Assembly: GCF_005938125.1 (NCBI RefSeq)
Contig: NZ_VCQN01000002.1
Span: forward strand, 1 to 64,000
Source: Bacillus sp. BHET2
GTDB taxonomy: Bacteria > Bacillota > Bacilli > Bacillales > Bacillaceae_B
DNA length: 64,000 bases
Reading direction: 5' to 3'
The first letter of the stretch is position 1. Each line of letters begins with the position of its first letter. This document shows, piece after piece, positions 25,349-33,456 of the stretch. The position numbers and the translations under genes are program-made. Under the pieces are notes generated by a model. The model saw nothing but the letters and a program-made list of their open reading frames with translations, had not been told where the DNA came from and did not search any database.

Positions 25349-25651
25349 TTAAAAAATATTAATAAAAAACCAAACGATTACAATTATTCCTATTACCCAT
25401 GTAAAAGCACAACCAATGGCTGCATCTTTTTTATAATTTTTCCCAAAATTTACGTATCCAGTCTCTGTTTTTATACCCGTCTCGCTATCACCTTCATTTT
25501 TATAAAAGAACACCAAGTACGTTCCTAATGGTAAAGATATTATAATAATGAATGGAATTAATAAAAATCCACCGTTAATAAGGATTAAAAATCCAAATAA
25601 CAGCGTTAAGAAAAAGGCGAACCCTCCACCAGCATATTTCTTATTCAGCAA
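25349..25651 (-). CDS. three-pass membrane protein, probable cargo
   Basis: 100 residues with hydrophobic segments ~10-31, 32-50 and 80-99 and a polar loop KNEGDSETGIKTETGYVNFGKNYKK. The frame starts at TTG with a weak SD, so the start is uncertain. Placed between the terminase and portal genes, which usually adjoin, and closed by its own terminator. Likely a lysogeny-expressed membrane protein, possibly for superinfection exclusion (inference). Confidence 0.55.
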   Translation of the reverse strand: MLNKKYAGGGFAFFLTLLFGFLILINGGFLLIPFIIIISLPLGTYLVFFYKNEGDSETGIKTETGYVNFGKNYKKDAAIGCAFTWVIGIIVIVWFFINIF

Positions 25652-25713
25652 ATCTTCACACCCAATCTAAATACTTTTCTTTTGTGGTTCATCAGGAAAA
25701 TAGTAAATCCTTG

Positions 25714-25806
25714 TTACCATCCACACCTAATTTTCTGCATTAACCTTAACCCCCACAAACACTCATTAGTCTTATCGTCTAATCCAATAAAATTTTTAAC
25801 GCGCAT
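25714..25806 (-). CDS. tiny phage protein, possibly frameshifted
   Basis: 30 residues (MRVKNFIGLDDKTNECLWGLRLMQKIRCGW) with SD AGGTGA at the terminase stop. A +1 frame continues in a coherent way as VTRIYYFPDEPQKKS, beginning at an ATG that overlaps the stop. Either two coupled mini-genes or one short gene broken by a frameshift. No function known. Confidence 0.4.
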   Translation of the reverse strand: MRVKNFIGLDDKTNECLWGLRLMQKIRCGW

Positions 25807-25811
25807 TTGTT

Positions 25812-27548
25812 TCACCTATAGATTTCACTTATTAAATCATCCATTCCATCCTGATCAATATCATCCATGAGCATCATTGTCTCTTTATGAGCAACTAAAA
25901 AAGCCACAAATCCATCAATTTTCTTTTTGGACTGTCGCTTTGAAGGACCCTTCATTCCATTAATATTGGTTACTACTACCAGATTAAGAGCACAGTAGAT
26001 AAACAATGGATTGTCGGTCATTATTCTCTTTTCATAAATCAATCTTTCAGCATCATCGATCATGGCATTCATGACATTTGGATATTGATTGACCACAATA
26101 CATTCAAGTCCCAAGTTCTCACATTTCTCAATAAGCTTCTGAGACATTGCCGGGTCATAATTCAACTGCTGCACATCGTACAGATCCATGCATTCGGAGA
26201 TATAATCCATCACTTGATCCTGGTCAATCATCTTTCCATCACAGAATTGAACAAAACCACGCTCTACCAAGTCGGTATATGGCACGTTGTCTTCCTTCTC
26301 CCTGGATTCGATGTCTGCATTAGGGATGAAATACATCTGTTTGACCTTAAGGATGGACCTTCCTTCCTCATCATGTGTAGGGAAATTCAGGTTCACGCAG
26401 GTTAAGTCAGTGGTCTTCGATAAGTCCAGTCCGAGATAACATGTTTCTCCCTGCAGGTCCCCGAGGTCATCCACAAGGATATGTTCTACCTGGTCCTGCT
26501 CGAAGAAGTTGTCTGCACCATTTACAAATACATTTAAGTGTTTGGATAGGAACTCCGCTTTCTTATGGGCTGACCGGTTAGCCGTAATGAATTCCGATTC
26601 AAGTGCGCTCATTGTTACCGAGATACCGATATTCGGGTTGACCATCGCCCATACTTTCCGGTCAGTCCAGTCATATCCTTTGTTGGGCTCGTAAATCATG
26701 ACGAAGTTTGAATCGTTATCGTCATTCTTCAGGACTTCCTTAGCCTCCCGGTAGACCCTCATACCCACACTTGAGGAACCTTTACCAGCTGTACTGATAT
26801 TGAACATGATCGGTTCATCGCGGGCAACCTGAGCTGACTTGAAGTTGTCGTATTGATCCATGTTCTCCTGCTTGTGCAGCTCATCATTCAGCACAAAGTG
26901 TGGATTGGAACCCTCAATTGAATCGATATTTTTACTCATTACGATGAATTGGTTAGAATATGCCAGGCCATCGTGAATGTAGTCATAGGTCACGGATGAA
27001 ACGGTACCTTTTGGGCCCTTGTATATGTGGGAAGCGTTCATTAACGCATCGTGGTTCATGATCGTGGCAGCAAATGGCTTTGCAGCATATTGCGCCTGGT
27101 TAAAATCACTTGCACAACAGTAGCAATCGGCACTTAAAACCCCTTCACCAAACATGGAATAGCCCAGGCCCCCAACCGCGATCAACGTTTTACCGTTTTT
27201 CTTCGGCACCTGAATATAACATTCCCGGGTCACCCGGACCACTTTTCCCTTTTCGTTCTTATGGACCCAGCCATATATCCATGAATAAGCGAATTTTTCC
27301 CATTCTTCCAAAATGAAAGGCTGGCCGGCTAGATCACCTTTTGTATGACGGACAAATGTTTCTACCCAATCCATCATTTCATTGGCACGATCCACATCGA
27401 ACCAGAGATCTTTTCGCTTCTTCCACCTAAAATAACGATCTACCATCTGCTTGATTGTGTCCGGATATTTCTTTGGGCTCTTCCTTACTTTCCGTGCAAA
27501 TATTTCTGCATAATTTATCCCGCGTTCAATCATTTTGAATTCCGCCAC
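25812..27548 (-). CDS. terL: terminase large subunit
   Basis: 578 residues. ATPase: Walker A-like QVPKKNGKT (~115), Walker B HFVLNDELHKQEN (~220). Nuclease: LGLDLSKTTDLT with the first catalytic Asp (~375), further acidic residues in the C-terminal FNYDPAMSQKL and DGFVAFLVAHKETM regions. Belongs to the HK97-type/YmfN large terminase group paired with P27 small subunits. Packages DNA through the portal. Confidence 0.93.
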   Translation of the reverse strand: MAEFKMIERGINYAEIFARKVRKSPKKYPDTIKQMVDRYFRWKKRKDLWFDVDRANEMMDWVETFVRHTKGDLAGQPFILEEWEKFAYSWIYGWVHKNEKGKVVRVTRECYIQVPKKNGKTLIAVGGLGYSMFGEGVLSADCYCCASDFNQAQYAAKPFAATIMNHDALMNASHIYKGPKGTVSSVTYDYIHDGLAYSNQFIVMSKNIDSIEGSNPHFVLNDELHKQENMDQYDNFKSAQVARDEPIMFNISTAGKGSSSVGMRVYREAKEVLKNDDNDSNFVMIYEPNKGYDWTDRKVWAMVNPNIGISVTMSALESEFITANRSAHKKAEFLSKHLNVFVNGADNFFEQDQVEHILVDDLGDLQGETCYLGLDLSKTTDLTCVNLNFPTHDEEGRSILKVKQMYFIPNADIESREKEDNVPYTDLVERGFVQFCDGKMIDQDQVMDYISECMDLYDVQQLNYDPAMSQKLIEKCENLGLECIVVNQYPNVMNAMIDDAERLIYEKRIMTDNPLFIYCALNLVVVTNINGMKGPSKRQSKKKIDGFVAFLVAHKETMMLMDDIDQDGMDDLISEIYR

Positions 27549-27967
27549 TTTTTCCTATGAGCCGACAATTCATCCTCCACCGGCTCCGGCTTTTTCATTT
27601 CTTCATCTTTTCGGACTGATGATCCACCGGTTACAATCTTACCTGGCTTCGACTTGTTGGTAAGCCCGAGTAAATCCAATGCTTTTGTCTTCTTGTCTGC
27701 CCATGTTTCGACCTGCTGTGCAAGAGGATGCTTGGAGTTATTGGTGGCCCCGGCTTTGTTGGTGTGACGTTGAGTGGCCGGGAAGCCCTTCTCCTTCCAC
27801 TGGATGTACATGGTCATATAAACCTCAAAGATATCCAAGTAAGATTCAATCAACGGATCGAGTGTAAGGGTGTAAATTTCAGCGTCTCTCATGATTTTCA
27901 GAATCCTTTGTTTCTCCGACTCTGTTTTTTCAGCAACCATTTTTTCACGCTGTTTTCTTGTAGACAT
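27530..27967 (-). CDS. terS: terminase small subunit, P27 family
   Basis: 145 residues. IYTLTLDPLIESYLDIFEVYMTMYIQWKEKGFPA and KHPLAQQVETWADKKTKALDLLGLTNKSK are P27 small terminase signatures. Recognises phage DNA ends for packaging. SD AAAGGGGGG. Overlaps terL by 19 bases. Confidence 0.88.
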   Translation of the reverse strand: MSTRKQREKMVAEKTESEKQRILKIMRDAEIYTLTLDPLIESYLDIFEVYMTMYIQWKEKGFPATQRHTNKAGATNNSKHPLAQQVETWADKKTKALDLLGLTNKSKPGKIVTGGSSVRKDEEMKKPEPVEDELSAHRKKWRNSK

Positions 27968-28070
27968 TTTACACCCCCCTTTATATTTTCAAAATATTGT
28001 CTAACGATAGAATAGACTCCCTTGCTACCTATCTTCCCTAATGGAGAAAAATCGAGATTGGGTAGGGGGG

Positions 28071-28451
28071 TTATCCAAAATAACTCGGGAATATTTTTCC
28101 TTTGTCATCCTTGTTCTCTTCTTCCGTGTGACACTTTGGACATAATAATTTTAAATTGTTTTCATCAAGCTTCAATGTTGGATCATCTTTGATTGGTATC
28201 TCATGATGCACATGTGCCTGCCTACCGAAAATGAACCGACCACACTTCTGACAACAGCCTCGTTCTCTTTGATAAACGAGTGACCTCATGTTTTTCCAAG
28301 ACCTAGAATTGTAGAATTGCTTGTTGTCATGATGGTAGATGTCCTTCTTCTTACGCTTCCTCAGGACCGATTTCCGGGATCTTTTATGGTCTTCACAGTA
28401 ATAACCGCGTTCTATTTTATTTCCGCATCCATTGAAGTCACAGTACTTCAT
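28071..28451 (-). CDS. HNH endonuclease
   Basis: 126 residues. Zinc knuckle CQKCGRF with CPKC, and HNH core AHVHHEIPIKDDPTLKLDENNLKLLCPKCH (~80-110). An additional N-terminal CxxxGC...C...H pair binds another zinc. Lies beside the terminase genes, the usual place of the HNH nickase that assists terminase at cos or pac in HK97-like phages. Confidence 0.88.
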   Translation of the reverse strand: MKYCDFNGCGNKIERGYYCEDHKRSRKSVLRKRKKKDIYHHDNKQFYNSRSWKNMRSLVYQRERGCCQKCGRFIFGRQAHVHHEIPIKDDPTLKLDENNLKLLCPKCHTEEENKDDKGKIFPSYFG

Positions 28452-28756
28452 TACTCATCAGCAACAGTTAATGATTCAAGGATGTGAGCACGAATGGTCT
28501 CCTCTTTCTTCATGTTGCCTGGTACCTCAATGTCATTCTGTTTGGCAAAGTCTTTGAGCTGCTCAGCATTCATTGAATCCAGGTCAATCTCAGTTTCATT
28601 ATCTTTCTGCTTTGCTTCTTTTTCAGGCAACATACTCTTAGGTTCCTTTGTTACCTCAAAGCCTGGCTCCTTGCCCGCAGGTACAAAACGGATCTTCTTT
28701 TCTTTAGTGTCCCAATACTCAGTGCCCTGTGCCGTCTTTCTCATTTCTACATTCAT
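28451..28756 (-). CDS. phage protein with HeH/LEM-type helical tail
   Basis: 101 residues from ATG 28756. N-terminal part VEMRKTAQGTEYWDTKEKKIRFVPAG, then a charged linker, and a C-terminal helix-extended-helix segment (IDLDSMNAEQLKDFAKQNDIEVPGNMKKEETIRAHIL), a fold that commonly binds DNA or protein in phages. Adjacent to HNH with a one-base overlap. Function unknown. Confidence 0.65.
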   Translation of the reverse strand: MNVEMRKTAQGTEYWDTKEKKIRFVPAGKEPGFEVTKEPKSMLPEKEAKQKDNETEIDLDSMNAEQLKDFAKQNDIEVPGNMKKEETIRAHILESLTVADE

Positions 28757-28780
28757 GTCCTTCAGCTCCTTTAAAATAAT

Positions 28781-28811
28781 AAAAAGCACCTCATATTTAC
28801 GAGATGCTTTA
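28781..28811 (-). terminator. terminator after zinc-ribbon gene
   Basis: Minus strand AAAGCATCTC, GTAAATAT, GAGGTGCTTTTTATT. It overlaps the end of the gene at 28809 and separates the accessory genes from the packaging operon. Confidence 0.65.
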
Positions 28812-29063
28812 AAGCCTACCTATTTCTTTTTTTCTTTCGATGGAATCCATCTTCTTTATGATTTCATTTGCAGAGAAAGCTGTAAGAAAGTTATCCCCTT
28901 TTGATAAGATGATTAGGTGTTTCTTTAGAAAGTCCCATTCAGATAGTCCAGCTTCGTTCTTCAACACTTCCCCTTCACAATCATCACATAGTTGGAGATC
29001 CCAGTCTTCCATGACTCCAATATCAGATTCACCAAATACAATGTTGCAGCTTAAGCACTTCAA
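28809..29063 (-). CDS. small zinc-ribbon protein
   Basis: 84 residues from TTG 29063, which lies 6 bases after AAGGAGGTG. N-terminal CLSC...CDDC zinc knuckle, followed by a helical C-terminus. A short protein probably co-transcribed with the kwaB-kwaA pair upstream, because no terminator is visible between them. Function unknown. Confidence 0.55.
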   Translation of the reverse strand: MKCLSCNIVFGESDIGVMEDWDLQLCDDCEGEVLKNEAGLSEWDFLKKHLIILSKGDNFLTAFSANEIIKKMDSIERKKEIGRL

Positions 29064-29120
29064 AAATTCACCTCCTTGCATAGTACTTTCTACACAAGAA
29101 TGTTATTTCCTTTTACAATT

Positions 29121-29675
29121 TTATTTTCTAATTAGATATATCTTGTAGCTAAGTACTCTTGTACGTATCCTTTCCCTTTCCAAGTGCTTAAGCTCATAAA
29201 TATCATAGTTAGAAATAATAACTTCATTGTTTTCAGTACGAAAGACATTATATCTAAAGAATAAAAATAATGGGTTTAAATAGACCAAACTGTTTTTCAC
29301 ATAAATAAAGCCTAACAAGGAGAATAAACCTAAATTCACCATCAGACTATTTGCCTTTGTAATATCAATAGACAATATAGGAACAAGGTAAGTTACTACA
29401 TAGTTCAATAAATTATCTTCGGTTTTGCAAACCCCTTTAAATTGTTGTTTTTCATTTAAATTAATTTTCATAATTACAATTAACGCAAGAAATGAAAATA
29501 AAATTAAAAATATGAGTATACAAATAAAAATTGAAGGAAGAAAGTCTTCAAATAAAAAGAGCTTTTTCATCTTCTTCAACGAACTGAAGTATTTATAGTT
29601 ATTTATTATTAGCAGGACATACAAAGGAAAAAACGATGAAACGTATAGGCCAATTCTAAATAGAACGGGAGTCAT
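29121..29675 (-). CDS. kwaA: probable Kiwa defence membrane protein KwaA
   Basis: 184 residues from ATG 29675 (SD AAGGTG). Four hydrophobic segments (~5-25, 45-70, 90-105, 112-140) are followed by a short cytoplasmic tail (VFRTENNEVIISN...). The size, four-pass layout and the conserved-looking stretch NSLVYLNPLFLFFRYNVFR fit KwaA, the membrane sensor of the Kiwa anti-phage system. The main support is the neighbouring DUF4868-like gene, 14-23 bases away. In described Kiwa loci kwaA usually precedes kwaB; here the order is reversed. Confidence 0.6.
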   Translation of the reverse strand: MTPVLFRIGLYVSSFFPLYVLLIINNYKYFSSLKKMKKLFLFEDFLPSIFICILIFLILFSFLALIVIMKINLNEKQQFKGVCKTEDNLLNYVVTYLVPILSIDITKANSLMVNLGLFSLLGFIYVKNSLVYLNPLFLFFRYNVFRTENNEVIISNYDIYELKHLERERIRTRVLSYKIYLIRK

Positions 29676-29698
29676 CGTGAACACCTTACTTTCCTATT

Positions 29699-30616
29699 TT
29701 AAACTCCTTCATCAAAGCCATTTCTATTATTAATTATTGTACTATAAAAAGAGTCTCTCATAAGTCTTGTAATATCTAACAGTTGAGATTTGTCTTCATA
29801 AACAAGCCTAGTATTTTCTTCGGCTACTTCTATGTTCAAATCAAAAATGTCAATAACACTTATTACGTTTTCAAAGTTCTCGAAAACTTGATACATCCTG
29901 TCTTCTTCATTTAATAATTTTGTTAGTGCCCTTGTTACCCTACCATCTGAGAGACAATCCTCATAAAATTGATCAAAGTTATTGATTCGATTTGCCCGTC
30001 TAACAAGATCCAATGTTTGGCTTGCTTTTTCGTGATATTGATCTTGAATAGAAAAAATTCTTTCTAATGAAACATGATTAAGAATGAGCATTTCACCATC
30101 AAATATTACGATGTCTACATCTGGTACAATTCCAAGTAGTGTATCGTCTAATTTTCTAAAATCACCATCTGCAAATCTCCCGAAAAATCCACCTCTGTTC
30201 AACCTGTTAAATTTGGTAACTCGTCGAAAAAACAGAATTTCACCATGAGTTGTAAATACTTTTAAGCAATAAAAAGTTAATTTGCTTATTTCTTCAGTTG
30301 GTATCTCACTCCGATTAACAACTTCATCATTCATACTGTCAAGAATTTCATAAAAACTTGCAACCTCATCAGTATGATATGTTTCGATACACCCTTCAAT
30401 ACTTCCAATCGGACTAAAAGGGCGTTGTTCTGTTTCTTGAGCCCCTTCGATTGCCATTGTAACTAAATGCAAAAACTCTCTTTGCAATTCTGGATGTATT
30501 GTAGGTGAGTATGATTGATATCTTCCAATGGGTCTTTTACGTGTGAAATATAGTCTTGTATCCAGATCAGCAATATCTAATCCACGTATAATATTAATAA
30601 CTCGTGTAATATCCAT
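29699..30616 (-). CDS. kwaB: probable Kiwa defence protein KwaB (DUF4868)
   Basis: 305 residues from ATG 30616 (SD GAGGGGAGGG). The central and C-terminal parts (KVFTTHGEILFFRRVTKFNRLNRGGFFGRF, DIVIFDGEMLILNHVSLERIFSIQDQYHEKA, NFDQFYEDCLSDGRVTRALTKLL, EVAEENTRLVYEDKSQLLDI) have the pattern I associate with DUF4868/KwaB. KwaB partners with KwaA at the membrane and interferes with phage DNA after injection. It has a near-consensus promoter immediately upstream, so expression in the lysogen is expected. No similarity search could be run. Confidence 0.7.
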   Translation of the reverse strand: MDITRVINIIRGLDIADLDTRLYFTRKRPIGRYQSYSPTIHPELQREFLHLVTMAIEGAQETEQRPFSPIGSIEGCIETYHTDEVASFYEILDSMNDEVVNRSEIPTEEISKLTFYCLKVFTTHGEILFFRRVTKFNRLNRGGFFGRFADGDFRKLDDTLLGIVPDVDIVIFDGEMLILNHVSLERIFSIQDQYHEKASQTLDLVRRANRINNFDQFYEDCLSDGRVTRALTKLLNEEDRMYQVFENFENVISVIDIFDLNIEVAEENTRLVYEDKSQLLDITRLMRDSFYSTIINNRNGFDEGV

Positions 30617-30636
30617 AAAATCCCTCCCCTCTAACA

Positions 30637-30665
30637 ATTATCAAATAGAGAGAGTTCGTGTACAA
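30637..30665 (-). promoter_or_regulatory. sigma-A promoter of the Kiwa-like pair
   Basis: Minus strand TTGTAC (30665-30660), exactly 17 bases, GATAAT (30642-30637), then the SD and start of kwaB within 22 bases. One of the best promoter matches inside the prophage. Confidence 0.65.
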
Positions 30666-30691
30666 CCCTTATTATTCGTCAAAAAACGACA

Positions 30692-30865
30692 TTATCTACT
30701 CCTAATCGCCCCTCCTTTCCTCCGGTACGTATCCCGGTTAACTCCCATGATCTCTTCCCAGTCTACATGCTCATGATGAACTTTTTTCTTTTGCTCAGGC
30801 TCTTTCTTCTTGCTGTAATTTAACTTCTCAAGTTGACCTTCGCTCAGATGATCTACTATCCTCAC
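30692..30865 (-). CDS. small basic phage protein
   Basis: 57 residues from GTG 30865 (SD GAGGGTGA). Lysine/histidine-rich middle (SKKKEPEQKKKVHHEHVDWEEIMG) and a basic end (YRRKGGAIRSR). No recognised family. It stands alone between a terminator upstream and the Kiwa promoter downstream. Confidence 0.45.
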   Translation of the reverse strand: MRIVDHLSEGQLEKLNYSKKKEPEQKKKVHHEHVDWEEIMGVNRDTYRRKGGAIRSR

Positions 30866-30936
30866 TTCAATCACCCTCAAATTCTTCTCAGATTGGCTCA
30901 GTTTGGATTTTAGTACTCAGGTAATACTAAGACACT

Positions 30937-30965
30937 AAAAAGGCTCCCTTCGACTGAAAGGAGCC
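30937..30965 (-). terminator. terminator after 31061-31681 gene
   Basis: Minus strand GGCTCCTTTC, AGTC, GAAGGGAGCC followed by TTTTTAG. A strong stem ending the early/regulatory transcript before the accessory cluster. Confidence 0.75.
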
Positions 30966-31060
30966 CTATTTGAAATATTTCGTTAATACCATATTAGCAC
31001 CTCTGAGAAGAAATGCTCAGCTTTTTATTTGCCTAATACCGGCCCACTATCTGCCGACTA

Positions 31061-31681
31061 TTATATTATGTACTTTTGAATTGATTCCTTACTTGCCTTA
31101 AAGCTTTCAGGTAATTTATTTAAAACTTTTTGAATCTCTTCTTTTTCCCAATGATCAAGTTTTTCTATTTGTTTCAATGAATCTTCAATTTTATTTAAAA
31201 TGCCTCCCAGGTTAATCAGATAGTCATTATTCAAAAAATGATTAGCAGCCATTAAATAGTATGAAAGTGCAGTACTGTTGTTTTTTTTCTCGGTATAAAA
31301 ATCTCCTTCAAGTGTATAAGTAGATGCTCTTAATAAGTTTATCTCCCTTAACAACTTGTCTTCTTTACCTGTTAATCTTTCTTCTAAATGTTTTACTACA
31401 TCTCTTGATTTATTTCTTATGTCCTGATTTATTTTTCCCTCAATCTCATTACTTATTTCTTCCTTAAATTTATGTAAAAACTCATTCCTTAATCCAAGTT
31501 CAATCTCTGATTGAATACGAGATATTTCTTCTTTTCTAAAATTTCTATTTGCAAAATAATTCAACGTTAAAAATATTGTAATTAAAGTCACTATTGTACC
31601 GATAGACCAAAAAAGGGTTTCTTTTAATACACTATTTTGATTAGTCAGTACGTCCATTAATTGTTTTGTTGTTTCATCCAC
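31061..31681 (-). CDS. membrane-anchored coiled-coil protein, accessory
   Basis: 206 residues from GTG 31681 (SD AAAGGTGG). One membrane segment (ETLFWSIGTIVTLITIFLTLNYF, ~18-40), a long charged coiled coil (~45-125), and a helical C-terminal part that looks TPR-like (YTLEGDFYTEKKNNSTALSYYLMAANHFL). Not a phage structural or replication gene. It sits between the late regulator and the Kiwa-like pair. A role in lysogen physiology or defence is possible but unsupported. Confidence 0.55.
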   Translation of the reverse strand: MDETTKQLMDVLTNQNSVLKETLFWSIGTIVTLITIFLTLNYFANRNFRKEEISRIQSEIELGLRNEFLHKFKEEISNEIEGKINQDIRNKSRDVVKHLEERLTGKEDKLLREINLLRASTYTLEGDFYTEKKNNSTALSYYLMAANHFLNNDYLINLGGILNKIEDSLKQIEKLDHWEKEEIQKVLNKLPESFKASKESIQKYII

Positions 31682-31714
31682 TGTTTTTCCACCTTTCAAC
31701 ATTAAGAACATCCA

Positions 31715-32179
31715 TCAGTTTTGACGGATGTCCTTTTCATTTTTATAAACTTCAATCCGAAGAATAAATGCTAACTTATAAAATGTTCTAGCTTTAACTC
31801 GATAATACCTTCTTTCACTCATTCCCATTTCATTGTAAATTTCATAATCAAAAACCTCTTCATCCTCCAGGTATCGTCTATAAATTATCTCCCTTTCTAA
31901 CTTACTAAGACGATTAACCCCTCTAAGGACCCATTCAATATGTTTGTCTCTGGCGATATCCAGTTCAATTCGCTTTATTGCTACCTGTTCAGTTGAAGAA
32001 TGAAACTCATTCGAAAAAGACGGAGGAACGAGTGAATAAGTGGCCGTGACTTTCGGTAACTTGTCTTCTGGAACCATAAGCAAGTATAAGCGATATTTCT
32101 CTAAAGCGGACTCCACAGCAGCCTTTGTCTTCTCTCTGTCTATCTCAGGAAGCATAAAGGTTAATTGTTTAGCCAACAT
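31715..32179 (-). CDS. ArpU-family late transcriptional regulator
   Basis: 154 residues. The C-terminal two-thirds (LRGVNRLSKLEREIIYRRYLEDEEVFDYEIYNEMGMSERRYYRVKARTFYKLAFIL) is a sigma-70-region-4-like helix-turn-helix, as in ArpU and related phage late activators. SD GGGAGGGG. Probably activates transcription of the packaging and structural genes to its left. Confidence 0.85.
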   Translation of the reverse strand: MLAKQLTFMLPEIDREKTKAAVESALEKYRLYLLMVPEDKLPKVTATYSLVPPSFSNEFHSSTEQVAIKRIELDIARDKHIEWVLRGVNRLSKLEREIIYRRYLEDEEVFDYEIYNEMGMSERRYYRVKARTFYKLAFILRIEVYKNEKDIRQN

Positions 32180-32243
32180 TGACCCCTCCCGTTATGGTAA
32201 AATATTCTTAGCCAATATTTTAAGGATCGGGAGAAATCTCGGT

Positions 32244-32360
32244 CTATTTTTTATTGTTTTCTTCAACTTTAGCAATCAACCATTCTATTTCTTCCACGGA
32301 GATACGGCCGTTTTTTACACGATCCTTTATTGATTTTAAAGTAATTTGATATTCTTCCAT
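32244..32360 (-). CDS. small helical phage protein
   Basis: 38 residues (MEEYQITLKSIKDRVKNGRISVEEIEWLIAKVEENNKK) with SD GAGTGGG. Two amphipathic helices. No function recognised. Confidence 0.5.
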   Translation of the reverse strand: MEEYQITLKSIKDRVKNGRISVEEIEWLIAKVEENNKK

Positions 32361-32444
32361 GTTCCCACTCCTTTTATACTTGTCCGAGAACTATTAAAGC
32401 ATATCTTGAAAATAATTTCCTTCATTCAATCGTCGGATAGTTCA

Positions 32445-32648
32445 TTACTCAATATCATCAAAAACTAATTCTTTGTAAGCGACTAAAGCATTGTGCATAT
32501 TGGCAGTATGCCAACCGCATTCTTCATCGGGAGCAAGTCCTGACGTAGAATATTGAATATACATCAATTCAATATCTTTTCGAGAAACAAATTCATTTAA
32601 TTGTTTTTCAAACTCAGGCATTTCATTTTCAATAACTTTAAATTTCAT
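32445..32648 (-). CDS. hypothetical phage protein
   Basis: 67 residues from ATG 32648 (SD AAAGGAGGAAGAG, an optimal ribosome site). MKFKVIENEMPEFEKQLNEFVSRKDIELMYIQYST resembles small sporulation-protein-Cse60-like phage ORFs in layout, but this is a loose resemblance only. Confidence 0.5.
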   Translation of the reverse strand: MKFKVIENEMPEFEKQLNEFVSRKDIELMYIQYSTSGLAPDEECGWHTANMHNALVAYKELVFDDIE

Positions 32649-32736
32649 AACTCTCTTCCTCCTTTGTTTTGTGTCGCCACAAATGAGTCTGTGATTCAAA
32701 ACTTCCTACCATACCTATGTTCGTATTCTTTAAGGG

Positions 32737-32779
32737 CTCCTGGAACCCCAAGGACACAATCCCTGAGAAGTTCCAGGAG
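32737..32779. repeat. intergenic inverted repeat
   Basis: CTCCTGGAAC and GTTCCAGGAG form a perfect 10-bp stem around a 23-base loop, followed by TTTTATAT on the plus strand. Downstream of the minus-strand gene at 32799. It lacks a U-run on that strand, so it may be a processing or attenuation structure rather than a terminator. Confidence 0.5.
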
Positions 32780-32798
32780 TTTTATATGTGAATATGGA

Positions 32799-33272
32799 TT
32801 AATGGAGTTCTTTTTCCTCAAATGGATCTTCATCCTTCTCTTCTTTATCAACATCATCAATACTCATCTGGTCCTTTGAGACCTCCACATTGCCGTTTCC
32901 GTCCACTTGGTACTCAATACCTTCAGGACCTTCATAAAACTCTTCGATGCTCATCTGAGAAGGCTGAATGGATAGGTTTACGTTACGGCCTGCATATTTA
33001 TATAGTTCCTGGGCTTTTTTCTCTGAGTCTCCTTTTATAGCAAACTTCATTGTTGTCTTTTTGGAGTCACGTTGAATGTTCATGAATTCAGCTGATGTCT
33101 CTCCAGCTGCACAACCTTCGATTTCGAAAAGGATAATGCTACCTGCCAGGGCGTACAATTCGGTAGTTGCCGTGTCTCCATCTTCCTGGCCTTTGATTTC
33201 AAACTTGAGAACCTCTTTTTTATCGTCCTTCTGCTGCATCTTGAAGAATACGTTTAATTGAGTTTTGCTCAT
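32799..33272 (-). CDS. hypothetical early phage protein
   Basis: 157 residues. A beta-rich N-terminal half (QLNVFFKMQQKDDKKEVLKFEIKGQEDG, FAIKGDSEKKAQELYKYAGRNVNLSIQP) contains two copies of an FxIKG-type strand unit, followed by a strongly acidic tail (DDVDKEEKDEDPFEEKE). The family recurs in Bacillus phages as I recall it, but no function is known to me. Confidence 0.6.
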   Translation of the reverse strand: MSKTQLNVFFKMQQKDDKKEVLKFEIKGQEDGDTATTELYALAGSIILFEIEGCAAGETSAEFMNIQRDSKKTTMKFAIKGDSEKKAQELYKYAGRNVNLSIQPSQMSIEEFYEGPEGIEYQVDGNGNVEVSKDQMSIDDVDKEEKDEDPFEEKELH

Positions 33273-33285
33273 ATTCCTATCTCCC

Positions 33286-33456
33286 TTATTGTTTATTTTT
33301 TGTGAAGGTCATTAAGCATCCTAAGCCGTAGCCATGCTCTTTAATTTCACTTGATTGAACCCAACCACGATCCTGATGACTCTCAATGACTCTGGCCAGT
33401 GTAGTCTCTGTCATGCTATACACGATTTTCTTTAAAGGCTTGTATTTTATACTCAT
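33286..33456 (-). CDS. small phage protein
   Basis: 56 residues (MSIKYKPLKKIVYSMTETTLARVIESHQDRGW...). The start ATG overlaps the stop of the RuvC-like gene as ATGA. QDRGWVQSSEIKEHGYGLGCLMTFTK looks like a compact alpha/beta domain, similar in style to the small protein at 36671-36835. Function unknown. Confidence 0.55.
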   Translation of the reverse strand: MSIKYKPLKKIVYSMTETTLARVIESHQDRGWVQSSEIKEHGYGLGCLMTFTKNKQ

